Shown here in pieces: positions 16,619 through 25,121 of a stretch of 64,000 nt of DNA (its first letter is position 1; every line of letters starts with the position of its first letter). Below the pieces are notes generated by a model, which was given only the letters and a program-made list of their open reading frames with translations, searched no databases and was not told the DNA's origin. Source of the stretch: Mesorhizobium sp. B2-4-15 (GTDB lineage Bacteria > Pseudomonadota > Alphaproteobacteria > Rhizobiales > Rhizobiaceae); NCBI RefSeq assembly GCF_006658505.1, contig NZ_VFUZ01000005.1:186001-250000 (forward strand), read 5' to 3'. The position numbers and the translations under genes are program-made.

Positions 16619-16790
16619 TAATTGAATCGACCCAAGCGCCGCAAGGGCGCCGCCGTGAGATGGTGACCATAAGCGCGCGAGGAGTGAATTTGAAACAAAA
16701 AGTTGCTGCTGCAGCGCCAAAAAACTATGCTGCGGCGCACTTTTCGTCTTCTGAACGCGCGAAATTAAATCGATTAGCCTGCTGACCCTC

Positions 16791-16820
16791 TTGACTTCCG
16801 TTCGATTCAATGGCGAGATT
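16791..16820 (+). promoter_or_regulatory. Probable sigma-70 promoter of the agl operon
   Basis: TTGACT at 16791-16796 matches a -35 box. A weak -10-like GAGATT lies 18 bases downstream (16815-16820). The operator at 16828-16841 would then overlap the transcription start, which fits repression. The -10 match is poor, so the exact promoter is uncertain. Confidence 0.45.
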
Positions 16821-16827
16821 GAAATAG

Positions 16828-16841
16828 CCAAAGCGCTTTGG
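16828..16841. promoter_or_regulatory. LacI-type operator, aglE-proximal
   Basis: Fourteen-base perfect palindrome CCAAAGCGCTTTGG, 112 bases before aglE and just downstream of a TTGACT -35 box. With the copy at 16609 it gives two sites 219 bp apart, a spacing that would permit looping by a tetrameric repressor. Confidence 0.8.
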
Positions 16842-16953
16842 AAGACTCTTCGAAAGGTTGCGGTTCCCTTGCGACTGAGTCACAGTCCTGCGGCGTCGGC
16901 GGGCGGAATGGAGGTTCCGTCCGGTGTATGTGACCCACTGGGAGGGAATACCG

Positions 16954-18309
16954 ATGAAGAAAATGCTTTTGCTGGGTGTAGCGTTTGCCACGCTTGCCCT
17001 TAACGCGCCCGCGCAGGCCGAACTGAAGTTCAAGCCAGGCGAGGATCCGCGTTTTCACTGGGCGAATTACGAAGGCCTCAAGAAAGTCGATCTCAAGGGT
17101 GAGACCCTGTCGATCTTCGGACCATGGCGTGGCGAGGACGAGACGCTTGTCCGTTCGGTACTCGATTATTTCTCGGAGGCCACCGGCGCGGAGGTCAAAT
17201 ATTCCTCGTCCGAGAACTATGAGCAGCAGATCGTCATCGACACCCAGGCCGGCAGCCCGCCCAACATCGCCGTCCTGCCGCAGCCGGGCCTCATCCAGGA
17301 CCTCGCTTCCAAGGGCGTGCTCACCCCGCTGGGCGACGACGTGGCCGCCTGGATCAAGGAGAATTACGCCGCGGGTGACTCCTGGGCCAAGCTCGGCACC
17401 TACACAGGCAAGGACGGCAAGTCCGGCTTCTACGCCTTTCCCTACAAGATCGACGTGAAGGGGCTGGTCTGGTACTCGCCCGACAATTTCCAGGAAGCCG
17501 GCTACAAGGTGCCTAAGACGCAGGAGGAACTCGCCGACCTCGAAAAGAAGATCATCGCCGATGGCGGCAAGCCCTGGTGCATCGGGCTTGGCTCCGGCGG
17601 CGCCACCGGCTGGCCGGCGACCGACTGGGTCGAGGACATCATGCTGCGCACGCAGCCGCCGGAAGTCTACGACAAATGGGTGAAGAACGAGATCCCGTTC
17701 AACGATCCGGCTGTGGTCAGCGCCATCGACATTTTCGGCAAGATCGCCACCGACGACAAGATGGTGGATGGCGGTGCCAAGGCGGTGGCCGCGACCGACT
17801 TCCGTGACAGCCCGAAGGGCCTCTTTACCGTACCGCCGAAGTGCTACATGCACCATCAGGCGTCGTTCATCCCCTCCTTCTTCCCGGAGGGCGTAAAGCT
17901 CGGCCAGGACGCGGACTTCTTCTACTATCCGCCTTTCGCCTCAAAGCCGGAACTCGGCACGCCGCTGGAAGTGGCCGGAACGCTGGTGATGATCACCAAG
18001 GATTCCAAGGCATCGCGCGAATTCATCAAGTTCCTGCAGATGCCGCTCGCGCATGAATTGTGGATGGCGCAGAAGAGCTTCGTCACCCCCTTCAAGGCGG
18101 CCAACAAGGACGCCTATGGCAGCGAGGCGCTTAAGAAACAGGGCGAGATCCTGATCGGAGCGACGACGGTGCGGTTCGACGGCTCCGACCTCATGCCCGG
18201 CAAGATCGGCGCGGGCTCCTTCTGGACCGGCATGATCGACCTGGTCGGGGGCAAGTCCGCGCAGGACGTCGCCACCGATGTCCAGAAGAGCTGGGACGCA
18301 ATCAAGTAG
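16954..18309 (+). CDS. aglE: Alpha-glucoside ABC transporter, substrate-binding protein
   Basis: 451 aa periplasmic binding protein of the sugar class (family 1). Sec signal at residues 1-22 (M-K-K, hydrophobic core, A-Q-A). The mature protein shows Y-S-S-S-E-N-Y-E-Q-Q and an F-P-Y-K-I-D-V-K-G-L-V-W-Y block typical of the AglE group, which takes up sucrose, maltose, trehalose and related glucosides. The start at 16954 has gggaggg nine bases upstream. First gene of the operon; a 176-base gap with a hairpin separates it from the permease genes, which may let the binding protein be made in excess. Confidence 0.9.
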   Translation: MKKMLLLGVAFATLALNAPAQAELKFKPGEDPRFHWANYEGLKKVDLKGETLSIFGPWRGEDETLVRSVLDYFSEATGAEVKYSSSENYEQQIVIDTQAGSPPNIAVLPQPGLIQDLASKGVLTPLGDDVAAWIKENYAAGDSWAKLGTYTGKDGKSGFYAFPYKIDVKGLVWYSPDNFQEAGYKVPKTQEELADLEKKIIADGGKPWCIGLGSGGATGWPATDWVEDIMLRTQPPEVYDKWVKNEIPFNDPAVVSAIDIFGKIATDDKMVDGGAKAVAATDFRDSPKGLFTVPPKCYMHHQASFIPSFFPEGVKLGQDADFFYYPPFASKPELGTPLEVAGTLVMITKDSKASREFIKFLQMPLAHELWMAQKSFVTPFKAANKDAYGSEALKKQGEILIGATTVRFDGSDLMPGKIGAGSFWTGMIDLVGGKSAQDVATDVQKSWDAIK

Positions 18310-18349
18310 GCCGCTCCGACGCGACCTGAGCCTTCCACATCCTCCTGCT

Positions 18350-18373
18350 GGATCCGGGCTACGGCCCGGGTCC
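18350..18373 (+). repeat. Intercistronic hairpin between aglE and aglF
   Basis: ggatccgg (18350 on) pairs with ccgggtcc (ending 18373) around a GC-rich loop. There is no T-run. Such hairpins after binding-protein genes often protect the upstream message from 3' decay; the sequence also resembles mobile GC-rich palindromes of rhizobia. Confidence 0.4.
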
Positions 18374-18485
18374 GACCGGCGCCGCACACCGGATGCCTTA
18401 GCGTTTCGATTGTTCCGAACAACTGAAAGTCGGTGCATCCGGTCGCCAGCACTGCCTGGCCGATCATGCGCAGGGAGAGGGACCC

Positions 18486-19499
18486 ATGGCGACTCAGATC
18501 TTCTCGGCCATATTTGTCATCATCGTCGGCGTCGGCGGCTGTGTCGCCTATTTCTGGGGCGCCAACAAACTGCTCGACCTGATCTTCCCCTCGCGCGGGG
18601 TCTCCGGCACGGCTGCCGTCAACAATCTGCGCCGGCAGGGGTTGGTGCGGCCCTGGCTGTTCGTCGGCCCGGCTCTGATCATCCTGACCATCTACCTGAT
18701 CTATCCGGTGATCGCGACGCTGTGGCTCTCCGTCTTCGACCGTGGCGGCACCAGTTTCGTAGGGCTCGCCAACTATGAATGGGCGTTGCGCGATCAGGAT
18801 CTGCGAAACTCGATCCTGAACAACATCCTGTGGCTGGCGGTGGTGCCGGCGGCCTGCACCTTCCTTGGCCTGATCATCGCCGTGCTGACCGACAAGATCT
18901 GGTGGGGCACGATTGCCAAGAGCCTGATCTTCCTGCCGCTGGCCATCTCCTTCGTCGGCGCCAGCGTGATCTGGAAGTTCATCTACGAATATCGTGGTGA
19001 AGGCCAAATCCAGATCGGCCTGCTTAACGCCGTCATCCAGCATTTCGGCGGCCAGCCACAGGTGTGGATATCGCTGCCCTTCTGGAACAATTTCTTCCTG
19101 ATGATCATCCTGATCTGGATCCAGACCGGCTTCGCCATGGTTATCCTGTCCTCGGCGCTGCGCGGCATTCCGGAAGAAACGCTGGAGGCCGCGGTCATCG
19201 ACGGCGCCAACCCGTTCCAGATCTTCTGGAAGATCATGGTGCCGCAGATCTGGGGCACCATCGCGGTGGTGTGGACCACAATCACCATCCTGGTGCTGAA
19301 AGTGTTCGACATCGTGCTGACCATGACCAACGGCCAATGGAACAGCCAGGTGCTGGCCAATCTGATGTTCGACTGGATGTTCCGCGGCGGCGGCGATTTC
19401 GGCCGCGGTGCCACGATCGCCATCATCATCATGATCGCGGTCATTCCGATCATGATCTGGAACATCCGTCAGGCCAACAAAGAGACGGGAGGGCACTGA
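18486..19499 (+). CDS. aglF: Alpha-glucoside ABC transporter, permease
   Basis: 337 aa inner-membrane protein. An N-terminal helix (residues 5-27) precedes the core permease of the MalF type, with about six more membrane segments. The EAA docking loop is visible near residue 230 (L-E-A-A-V-I-D-G-A-N-P-F-Q-I-F-W-K-I, split here as E-A-A and D-G-A-N). ATG 18486 follows agggagaggga. It is one base apart from aglG, with which it forms the channel. Confidence 0.9.
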   Translation: MATQIFSAIFVIIVGVGGCVAYFWGANKLLDLIFPSRGVSGTAAVNNLRRQGLVRPWLFVGPALIILTIYLIYPVIATLWLSVFDRGGTSFVGLANYEWALRDQDLRNSILNNILWLAVVPAACTFLGLIIAVLTDKIWWGTIAKSLIFLPLAISFVGASVIWKFIYEYRGEGQIQIGLLNAVIQHFGGQPQVWISLPFWNNFFLMIILIWIQTGFAMVILSSALRGIPEETLEAAVIDGANPFQIFWKIMVPQIWGTIAVVWTTITILVLKVFDIVLTMTNGQWNSQVLANLMFDWMFRGGGDFGRGATIAIIIMIAVIPIMIWNIRQANKETGGH

Positions 19500-19500
19500 G

Positions 19501-20655
19501 ATGGCCGTCACCACCGGAAAGCCCTTTGTCGGCCGTTTCGGCGTCCACATCGCGGTGCTGGTCTTCGTCGTGATCTGGACCATCCCCACGCTCGGCATCC
19601 TCGTCTCGTCGCTGCGCGACAAGGATCAGATCGTCGCTTCGGGCTGGTGGAATTCCTTTGCCAGTTCGAGCCAGACCGAGGCCGGACGATTGCCGGCCGC
19701 CTCGACGCAGACCCAGAAGGACGGCAAATACGTCATCGAAGGCAACATCTTCGGCGATGGCGCCAAGCGCGCGATCAGCGCCTTCGGTGTCAAGGCCGCC
19801 GCGCCGACACAGTATCCGGCCGGCACGCCAGCGGACCTCGGCGACGGCGTGACCCTGCAGGTCAACGCCGACGGCAGTTTCGTGCTTGCCTCGCCCAAGG
19901 CGTTCGAAGGCGATCGCGGCCAGCGCATCTATTTCGCCTCCTCGGCGCCACCGAAATTCACCACCGACAACTATCAGACCGTGCTGTTCTCGGAAGGCAT
20001 CGGCCGCTCCTTCATGAACTCGCTGACGGTCACCATCCCGGCGACGGTTATCCCGATCCTGATCGCGGCTTTCGCGGCCTATGCGCTGGCGTGGATGCGC
20101 TTTCCCGGCCGCGCGCTTTTGATCGCGGTCATCATTGGCCTGCTAGTAGTCCCCCTGCAGATGTCGCTCATTCCACTGCTCAGGCTCTACAACGGCGTCG
20201 GCACTTTCTTCGGCGTACCGTCTAAGACCTATCTCGGCATCTGGCTGGCGCACACCGGCTTCGGCCTGCCCTTCGCCATCTACCTGTTGCGCAGCTACAT
20301 TGCCGGCCTGCCGCGTGAGATCATGGAATCGGCGCGCATCGACGGCGCCAGCGACTTCGAGATCTTCGTCAAGATCGTGCTGCCGCTGTCTTTCCCGGTG
20401 CTTGCCTCGTTCGCCATCTTCCAATTCCTGTGGGTATGGAACGATCTCTTGGTGGCGATGGTTTTCCTCGGTACGGCGCCCGACCAGATCGTGCTGACGG
20501 CCAAGCTCAATGCGCTGCTCGGCTCACGCGGCGGCAATTGGGAGATCCTGACGACATCAGCCTTCATCACCATCATCGTGCCGCTGATCGTCTTCTTCTC
20601 CTTGCAGCGCTATTTCGTCCGCGGGCTGCTGGCCGGCTCGGTGAAAGGAGGTTGA
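19501..20655 (+). CDS. aglG: Alpha-glucoside ABC transporter, permease with large periplasmic insertion
   Basis: 384 aa, about 100 aa longer than most MalG-type permeases. The first membrane helix (residues 16-37) is followed by a soluble region of roughly 125 residues (about 45-165), with repeated hydrophilic strands, before the remaining five helices. This insertion is characteristic of AglG-like proteins. The EAA loop is visible near residue 278 (E-S-A-R-I-D-G-A-S-D-F-E-I-F). Ribosome site overlaps the preceding stop. Four bases separate it from aglA. Confidence 0.9.
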   Translation: MAVTTGKPFVGRFGVHIAVLVFVVIWTIPTLGILVSSLRDKDQIVASGWWNSFASSSQTEAGRLPAASTQTQKDGKYVIEGNIFGDGAKRAISAFGVKAAAPTQYPAGTPADLGDGVTLQVNADGSFVLASPKAFEGDRGQRIYFASSAPPKFTTDNYQTVLFSEGIGRSFMNSLTVTIPATVIPILIAAFAAYALAWMRFPGRALLIAVIIGLLVVPLQMSLIPLLRLYNGVGTFFGVPSKTYLGIWLAHTGFGLPFAIYLLRSYIAGLPREIMESARIDGASDFEIFVKIVLPLSFPVLASFAIFQFLWVWNDLLVAMVFLGTAPDQIVLTAKLNALLGSRGGNWEILTTSAFITIIVPLIVFFSLQRYFVRGLLAGSVKGG

Positions 20656-20659
20656 GACA

Positions 20660-22324
20660 ATGCAATCGGCTTTGAAGGCGACTTCGAGACCAGATCCCGC
20701 CATCGACCGTGACTGGTGGCGTGGCGCGGTCATCTACCAGATCTATCCGCGCTCCTATCAGGACTCCGACGGCGACGGCATCGGCGACCTGAAAGGCATA
20801 GTGCGGCGCCTTCCCTACATCGCCGCGCTTGGCGCGGACGCCATATGGATTTCGCCCTTCTTCAAATCGCCGATGAAGGATTTCGGCTACGACGTGTCGG
20901 ACTATTGCGACGTCGACCCGATGTTCGGCACGCTTGCCGATTTCGATGCGCTGGTTGCGGAAGCGCACCGGCTGGGGCTCAAGGTGATGATCGACGAGGT
21001 GCTGTCGCACACCGCCGACATCCACCCGTGGTTCAAGGAGAGCCGGTCGAGCCGCACCAACTCCAAGGCGGACTGGTATGTCTGGGCGGACGCCAGACCC
21101 GACGGCACGCCACCCAACAACTGGCTGTCGATCTTCGGCGGATCGGCCTGGCAGTGGGACACCAGCCGCCAGCAATACTACCTGCACAACTTCCTCGCCG
21201 AGCAGCCGGATCTCAACTTCCACAACCATGAGGTCCAGGACGCGCTGCTCGACGTCACCCGCTTCTGGCTGGAGCGCGGCGTCGACGGCTTCCGTCTCGA
21301 CACCATCAATTTCTATTTCCACAGCCAGGGGCTGGAGAACAATCCGCCGCTGCCGCCCGAGGAGCGAAACGACCAGACCGCGCCGGCGGTCAATCCCTAC
21401 AATTACCAGGACCATATCTACGACAAGAGCCGTCCGGAAAACCTCGGTTTCCTCGAGCGCTTCCGCGCCTTGCTCGACGAATATCCGGCAACCGCCGCTG
21501 TCGGCGAAGTCGGCGATTCGCAGCGCGGGCTGGAAGTGGTCGCGGCCTACACCGCTGGCGGCAAGCGCGTGCACATGTGCTATTCCTTCGACTTCCTGGC
21601 GCCTGAAAAGATCAGCGCCGCCAAGGTCCGCTCGGTACTGGAAGCCTTCGGCAAGGTCGCCAGCGACGGCTGGTCGTGCTGGGCGTTTTCCAACCATGAC
21701 GTGATGCGCCCGGCCTCGCGCTGGGCCGCCAATGAGGCTGACCCGATCGCCTATCTCAAGGTCATTTCGGCATTGCTGATGTCGCTGCGCGGCTCGGTCT
21801 GCATCTACCAGGGCGAAGAGCTGGGGCTCGGCGAGGCCGATCTGCGCTTCGAGGATCTGCAGGATCCCTATGGCATCCGCTTCTGGCCGGAATTCAAGGG
21901 TCGCGACGGCTGCCGCACGCCCATGGTGTGGGACGGCAGCGCCAAGAACGGCGGATTCTCCCAGGCAAAGCCCTGGCTGCCGGTGCCGGCCAAGCATCTG
22001 TCGCAGGCGGTCAATGTGCAGCAGGGCGACGACACGTCACTGCTCGAGCACTACCGGCGCTTTCTCGCCTTCCGTCGTGCCCATCCGGCGCTGGCCAAGG
22101 GCGATATCAATTTCATCGAAAGCCAGGGCGACACCATCGCCTTCACGCGCCGGGCCGGCAATGAGCAGATCGTCTGTGTCTTCAATCTGAGCGCCAAGCC
22201 GGCCGAGGTTGACCTTGGCGGCGGATCGCTGCAACCTTTGCCGGGACACGGATTTTCCGGGAAGGCGGACACAGGCACCATCCGCCTCGGCGGCTACGGC
22301 GCCTGGTTCGGGCGCACAGACTGA
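20660..22324 (+). CDS. aglA: Alpha-glucosidase, GH13 family
   Basis: 554 aa cytoplasmic glycoside hydrolase that splits imported alpha-glucosides. The GH13 motifs are visible: Y-Q-I-Y-P-R-S-Y-Q-D near residue 20, D-E-V-L-S-H-T (region I), G-F-R-L-D-T-I-N (region II, nucleophile Asp), G-E-V (region III, acid/base Glu) and F-S-N-H-D (region IV). No signal peptide. The ribosome site aaaggagg precedes ATG 20660 directly (20644-20651). It lies inside the transporter operon, which couples uptake and hydrolysis. Confidence 0.92.
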   Translation: MQSALKATSRPDPAIDRDWWRGAVIYQIYPRSYQDSDGDGIGDLKGIVRRLPYIAALGADAIWISPFFKSPMKDFGYDVSDYCDVDPMFGTLADFDALVAEAHRLGLKVMIDEVLSHTADIHPWFKESRSSRTNSKADWYVWADARPDGTPPNNWLSIFGGSAWQWDTSRQQYYLHNFLAEQPDLNFHNHEVQDALLDVTRFWLERGVDGFRLDTINFYFHSQGLENNPPLPPEERNDQTAPAVNPYNYQDHIYDKSRPENLGFLERFRALLDEYPATAAVGEVGDSQRGLEVVAAYTAGGKRVHMCYSFDFLAPEKISAAKVRSVLEAFGKVASDGWSCWAFSNHDVMRPASRWAANEADPIAYLKVISALLMSLRGSVCIYQGEELGLGEADLRFEDLQDPYGIRFWPEFKGRDGCRTPMVWDGSAKNGGFSQAKPWLPVPAKHLSQAVNVQQGDDTSLLEHYRRFLAFRRAHPALAKGDINFIESQGDTIAFTRRAGNEQIVCVFNLSAKPAEVDLGGGSLQPLPGHGFSGKADTGTIRLGGYGAWFGRTD

Positions 22325-22348
22325 ATTTCAAATCACTGGGAGAAAATC

Positions 22349-23461
22349 ATGGCCGATGTCACGCTGAGACAGGTGAAGAAGTCCTACGGCAATCTCAACA
22401 TTCTCCACGGCATCGACCTCGACATAAAATCGGGCGAATTCATCGTCTTCGTCGGCCCGTCGGGCTGCGGCAAGTCGACCTTGCTGCGTTCCATCGCCGG
22501 GCTGGAGGAGATCACCTCGGGTGAGCTCAAGATCGACGGCGAGGTGGTGAACGACGTGCCGCCGTCGAAGCGGGGCATCGCCATGGTGTTCCAGTCCTAC
22601 GCGCTCTATCCGCACATGACCGTCTACGACAACATGGCGTTCTCGATGAAGATCGGCAAGGAAAGCAAGGCCGAGATCGACAAGCGCGTGCGCCAGGCTG
22701 CGGAAATCCTGCAGCTGACCAAATATCTCGACCGTCTGCCCAAGGCGATGTCGGGCGGTCAGCGTCAGCGCGTCGCCATCGGCCGCGCCATCGTGCGCAA
22801 TCCGAAAGTGTTCCTGTTCGACGAGCCGCTGTCGAACCTTGACGCGGCGCTGCGTGTCGCCACGCGTATCGAGATCGCCAAGCTCAAGGAATCGATGCCC
22901 AAGACGACCATGATCTACGTCACCCACGACCAGGTCGAGGCGATGACGCTGGCCGACCGTATCGTGGTGCTGAAGGAGGGCCATATCGAGCAGGTCGGAA
23001 CGCCGATGGAACTCTACAAGAGGCCCGGCAATCTGTTCGTCGCCCAGTTCATCGGCTCGCCGGCCATGAACATCCTGCCGGCGACCGTCGACAGGACCGG
23101 CAGCCCGACCGTCATCAGCCATGTCGGCGGCCGCAAGGCGACAGTGCCGATCGCAACGCCGGCATCTGCGAAGGGAGCGGCGGTAAGCTTCGGCGTACGG
23201 CCGGAAGATCTCGCGATCGCCAGCGGCACGGACTATCTGTTCGAGGGGACAGTCGATTATGTCGAACAGCTCGGCGAGGTCCAGCTGGTCTATGTCGACA
23301 TCGGCAGGGCCGACCTGCCGCTGGTGACCAAGCTGCCTGGCAATGTCGAGGTCAAGCGCGGCTCGACGCTGCGGCTGACCGCCGATGCCGGCGACCTTCA
23401 TATCTTCGACGCGGACGGCCGCTCCTTCGCGCTTCACGAGATAGAGGCAAAGGCGGCCTGA
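22349..23461 (+). CDS. aglK: Alpha-glucoside ABC transporter, ATPase (MalK-like)
   Basis: 370 aa. Walker A G-P-S-G-C-G-K-S-T near residue 38, Q-loop Q-S-Y-A-L-Y-P-H-M, signature M-S-G-G-Q-R-Q-R, Walker B with D-E-P-L-S-N-L-D, and the MalK-type C-terminal TOBE/OB region after residue 235 (V-R-P-E-D-L). It energises AglFG and closes the operon; a strong terminator follows the stop within 20 bases. The C-terminal domain could also take regulatory input, as in MalK. Confidence 0.92.
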   Translation: MADVTLRQVKKSYGNLNILHGIDLDIKSGEFIVFVGPSGCGKSTLLRSIAGLEEITSGELKIDGEVVNDVPPSKRGIAMVFQSYALYPHMTVYDNMAFSMKIGKESKAEIDKRVRQAAEILQLTKYLDRLPKAMSGGQRQRVAIGRAIVRNPKVFLFDEPLSNLDAALRVATRIEIAKLKESMPKTTMIYVTHDQVEAMTLADRIVVLKEGHIEQVGTPMELYKRPGNLFVAQFIGSPAMNILPATVDRTGSPTVISHVGGRKATVPIATPASAKGAAVSFGVRPEDLAIASGTDYLFEGTVDYVEQLGEVQLVYVDIGRADLPLVTKLPGNVEVKRGSTLRLTADAGDLHIFDADGRSFALHEIEAKAA

Positions 23462-23480
23462 AACAGGTTCTGGTGATGAA

Positions 23481-23516
23481 AAAGAGCCGCGGGCATCGGT
23501 CTGCGGCTCTTTTTGT
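23481..23516 (+). terminator. Rho-independent terminator of the agl operon
   Basis: Ten-base stem AAAGAGCCGC (23481-23490) and GCGGCTCTTT (23503-23512) with a 12-base loop, running into a T-tract. Because the stem starts with A-run and ends with T-run it could also serve the minus-strand gene that ends at 23532. Confidence 0.9.
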
Positions 23517-23531
23517 ATTCCACATCAGCTA

Positions 23532-23771
23532 TTAACGGCCGAAGAGGTTCCGGTCGCTGCCCTGTGGGGTGGACTTCTGGACGTCACCCGACGAATTGAG
23601 CAGTTTGTAGACAGGCGACTCTTCGTTGCGGATCGAGCCGGTATGCGAAGCGTCTACGTTGGCGGTCGTCGTCTGCTTGTTGATGTCGGTGCCGCCGACA
23701 TTGTCGTTGGCCGCATAGGCGCTGCCGGCGGCAATCAGAAGAGCGGCGGCGGTAAGAACAATCTTTTTCAT
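23532..23771 (-). CDS. Small exported DUF680-type protein, copy 1
   Basis: 79 aa. Sec signal at residues 1-20 (M-K-K, hydrophobic core, A-Y-A). The mature part is about 59 aa, polar, and ends with D-R-N-L-F-G-R, the C-terminal motif shared with the next two genes. This small family (DUF680) is known essentially from Mesorhizobium and has no known role. Start at 23771 chosen because M-K-K begins the signal peptide; an open frame extends 8 codons further. It is the most diverged of the three copies, with a longer centre. Confidence 0.8.
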   Translation of the reverse strand: MKKIVLTAAALLIAAGSAYAANDNVGGTDINKQTTTANVDASHTGSIRNEESPVYKLLNSSGDVQKSTPQGSDRNLFGR

Positions 23772-23833
23772 TTCGGGTACTCCGGTATATTCCAACTCAG
23801 GCGGCGGGCTTGCCGCCGCCTGATGTCGGAAAG

Positions 23834-24040
23834 TTAGTTGTTGCCGAACAGGTTGCGGTCAGCACCGTGCGTGGGCGTCTGAGCCGCCGGTTCGGACTTC
23901 TTGATCGAAGCGGTATATGAGGTGTCGGTGGACGTGGCGGCCGGCTGGCTGGCGCCATTCGAGCCATAATTGTCACTGCCGGCGAAAGCGCTGCCGGAAA
24001 TGGCCAGAATGGCGACGGCAGCAAGAGCGATCTTCTTCAT
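23834..24040 (-). CDS. Small exported DUF680-type protein, copy 2
   Basis: 68 aa. Signal peptide residues 1-20 ending A-F-A, followed by G-S-D-N-Y-G-S, a Ser/Thr-rich middle, S-Y-T-A-S-I-K-K-S-E-P and the terminal D-R-N-L-F-G-N-N. It is nearly colinear with copy 3 downstream in this window, so a recent tandem duplication is likely. A ribosome site (aggagact on the minus strand) precedes the start. Function unknown; the protein is probably periplasmic. Confidence 0.82.
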   Translation of the reverse strand: MKKIALAAVAILAISGSAFAGSDNYGSNGASQPAATSTDTSYTASIKKSEPAAQTPTHGADRNLFGNN

Positions 24041-24113
24041 TTCAAGTCTCCTGAATTCTTCGAGTGTCGCCAGGACGGCGAGTCAAAACCCGCCGCCTGC
24101 TGGAGATCGACTG

Positions 24114-24311
24114 TTAGTTGTTACCGAACAGGTTGCGGTCAGAACCGTGGATGGGCGTCTGGGCAGCCGGTTCCGACTTCTTGACCGAAGCGGTGTAGGA
24201 GCTGTCGACAGCGGTGGCCGCGGGGGCCTTCGAACCATAGTTGTCGCTACCAGCGAAGGCGCTGCCGGAAATGGCCAGAAAGGCGGCGGCAGTGAGGACA
24301 ATCTTTTTCAT
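24114..24311 (-). CDS. Small exported DUF680-type protein, copy 3
   Basis: 65 aa. Same plan as copy 2: signal peptide 1-20 ending A-F-A, then G-S-D-N-Y-G-S, S-Y-T-A-S-V-K-K-S-E-P and D-R-N-L-F-G-N-N. It is first in transcription order of the three minus-strand genes. The gaps between the genes (62 and 73 bases) each carry a ribosome site. The 5' region beyond 24311 is AT-rich and probably holds the shared promoter. Function unknown. Confidence 0.82.
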   Translation of the reverse strand: MKKIVLTAAAFLAISGSAFAGSDNYGSKAPAATAVDSSYTASVKKSEPAAQTPIHGSDRNLFGNN

Positions 24312-24817
24312 TTTTTGGTACTCCAGTATTTTTCCGTCCGTCTAGCGGCGTGTCTTGGGATTAAATCGCGTCGTTCGGACGACCCCGATGTGGGAGAGCC
24401 AGCTAGCCGTTTCCAATCACGAAGATGTTCAACGTGGACCATGAATCCACCACTTGAAATTGTACCAAGATCCCCCACATAAGATTTTTTTCCATGCAAT
24501 ATCAAAGTGTTAATTAAAATCGGCGCCGCCATCACCGACTGTATCGGAGGCTCAGCGTTCACACCGTCCTGCACGCACAGTCAACAGAAACGAACCGTTC
24601 GGTTCGATTTTAGAATCTGCTAATAGTCACTTTTCGAAACCGTAACCCTTTTTTGCTCCCAATCGGGGCCGACTCCCGGCGCCCGGCGCGCCGTCACCGC
24701 CATGATTCTCGCTGTCGCTGTTCGCGACCAGCTCGTTGCGCATGCGTGTCGCGCCACATGGATGCGATGTCGCTTTCATGCCGATGTCGCAAGCGCTGTC
24801 GTGGTTAGATCATGTCA
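24312..24817. other. AT-rich intergenic region with an isolated TetR-operator-like palindrome
   Basis: About 500 bases between the DUF680 genes and the riboswitch. No convincing gene: the open frames here have no ribosome site or recognisable pattern. It should contain the minus-strand promoter of the DUF680 genes and the plus-strand promoter of the riboswitch leader. At 24591-24606 there is CGAACCG-tt-CGGTTCG, 7-bp arms, of the ACCGTTCGGT type used by TetR-family repressors; no tetR gene is nearby. Confidence 0.5.
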
Positions 24818-24993
24818 TCTCAGGTGCCGCTTCGTGACGACGGGGCGGAGAATTGGGAAGCCGGTCAAAGTCCGGCGCTGCCCCCGCAACGGTGGTGGAG
24901 TTCAAGTCGCAACGGGAGACCACTGGGCGAAAGCCTGGGAAGGTGTCGCGACAGTCCGCAAGGACACTCCAGAGCCCGGAAACCAGCCCGAGA
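24818..24993 (+). promoter_or_regulatory. Cobalamin (B12) riboswitch upstream of gbcA
   Basis: The conserved elements occur in order: AGGTGCC (24822-24828), GGGAAGCCGGT with tcaaagTCCGG (24865-24875), GCTGCCCCCGCAAC (24877-24890), CCACTGGG (24920-24927), CCTGGGAAGG (24934-24943) and the B12 box GAGCCCGGAAACCAGCCC (24972-24989). It binds adenosylcobalamin-type ligands and normally switches off the downstream gene. The next gene on the strand is gbcA, 129 bases away. The spacer contains a pyrimidine run (25072-25093, tcctctcttcccctcc) that could pair with the gcgaggac ribosome site, so control at translation is plausible; that is inference. Confidence 0.93.
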
Positions 24994-25121
24994 TATTTGA
25001 ACTCGACTGATCGCGGCGGGCGGTCAAGGGGCGGATAGTGCATGTCCGGCGCTTTTACCGGCCTGCGTCCCATCCTTCCTCTCTTCCCCTCCGGTTCAGT
25101 CCTTGAATGCGAGGACAGGAC

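Noticed and set aside
24308..24574. 88-aa minus-strand open frame upstream of the DUF680 genes
   Set aside because: No signal peptide, no homology pattern, low-GC region with stop-poor frame; more likely the promoter region.
24702..25010. 102-aa plus-strand open frame across the riboswitch
   Set aside because: It covers the conserved B12 aptamer, has no ribosome site and its translation shows no protein-like pattern.
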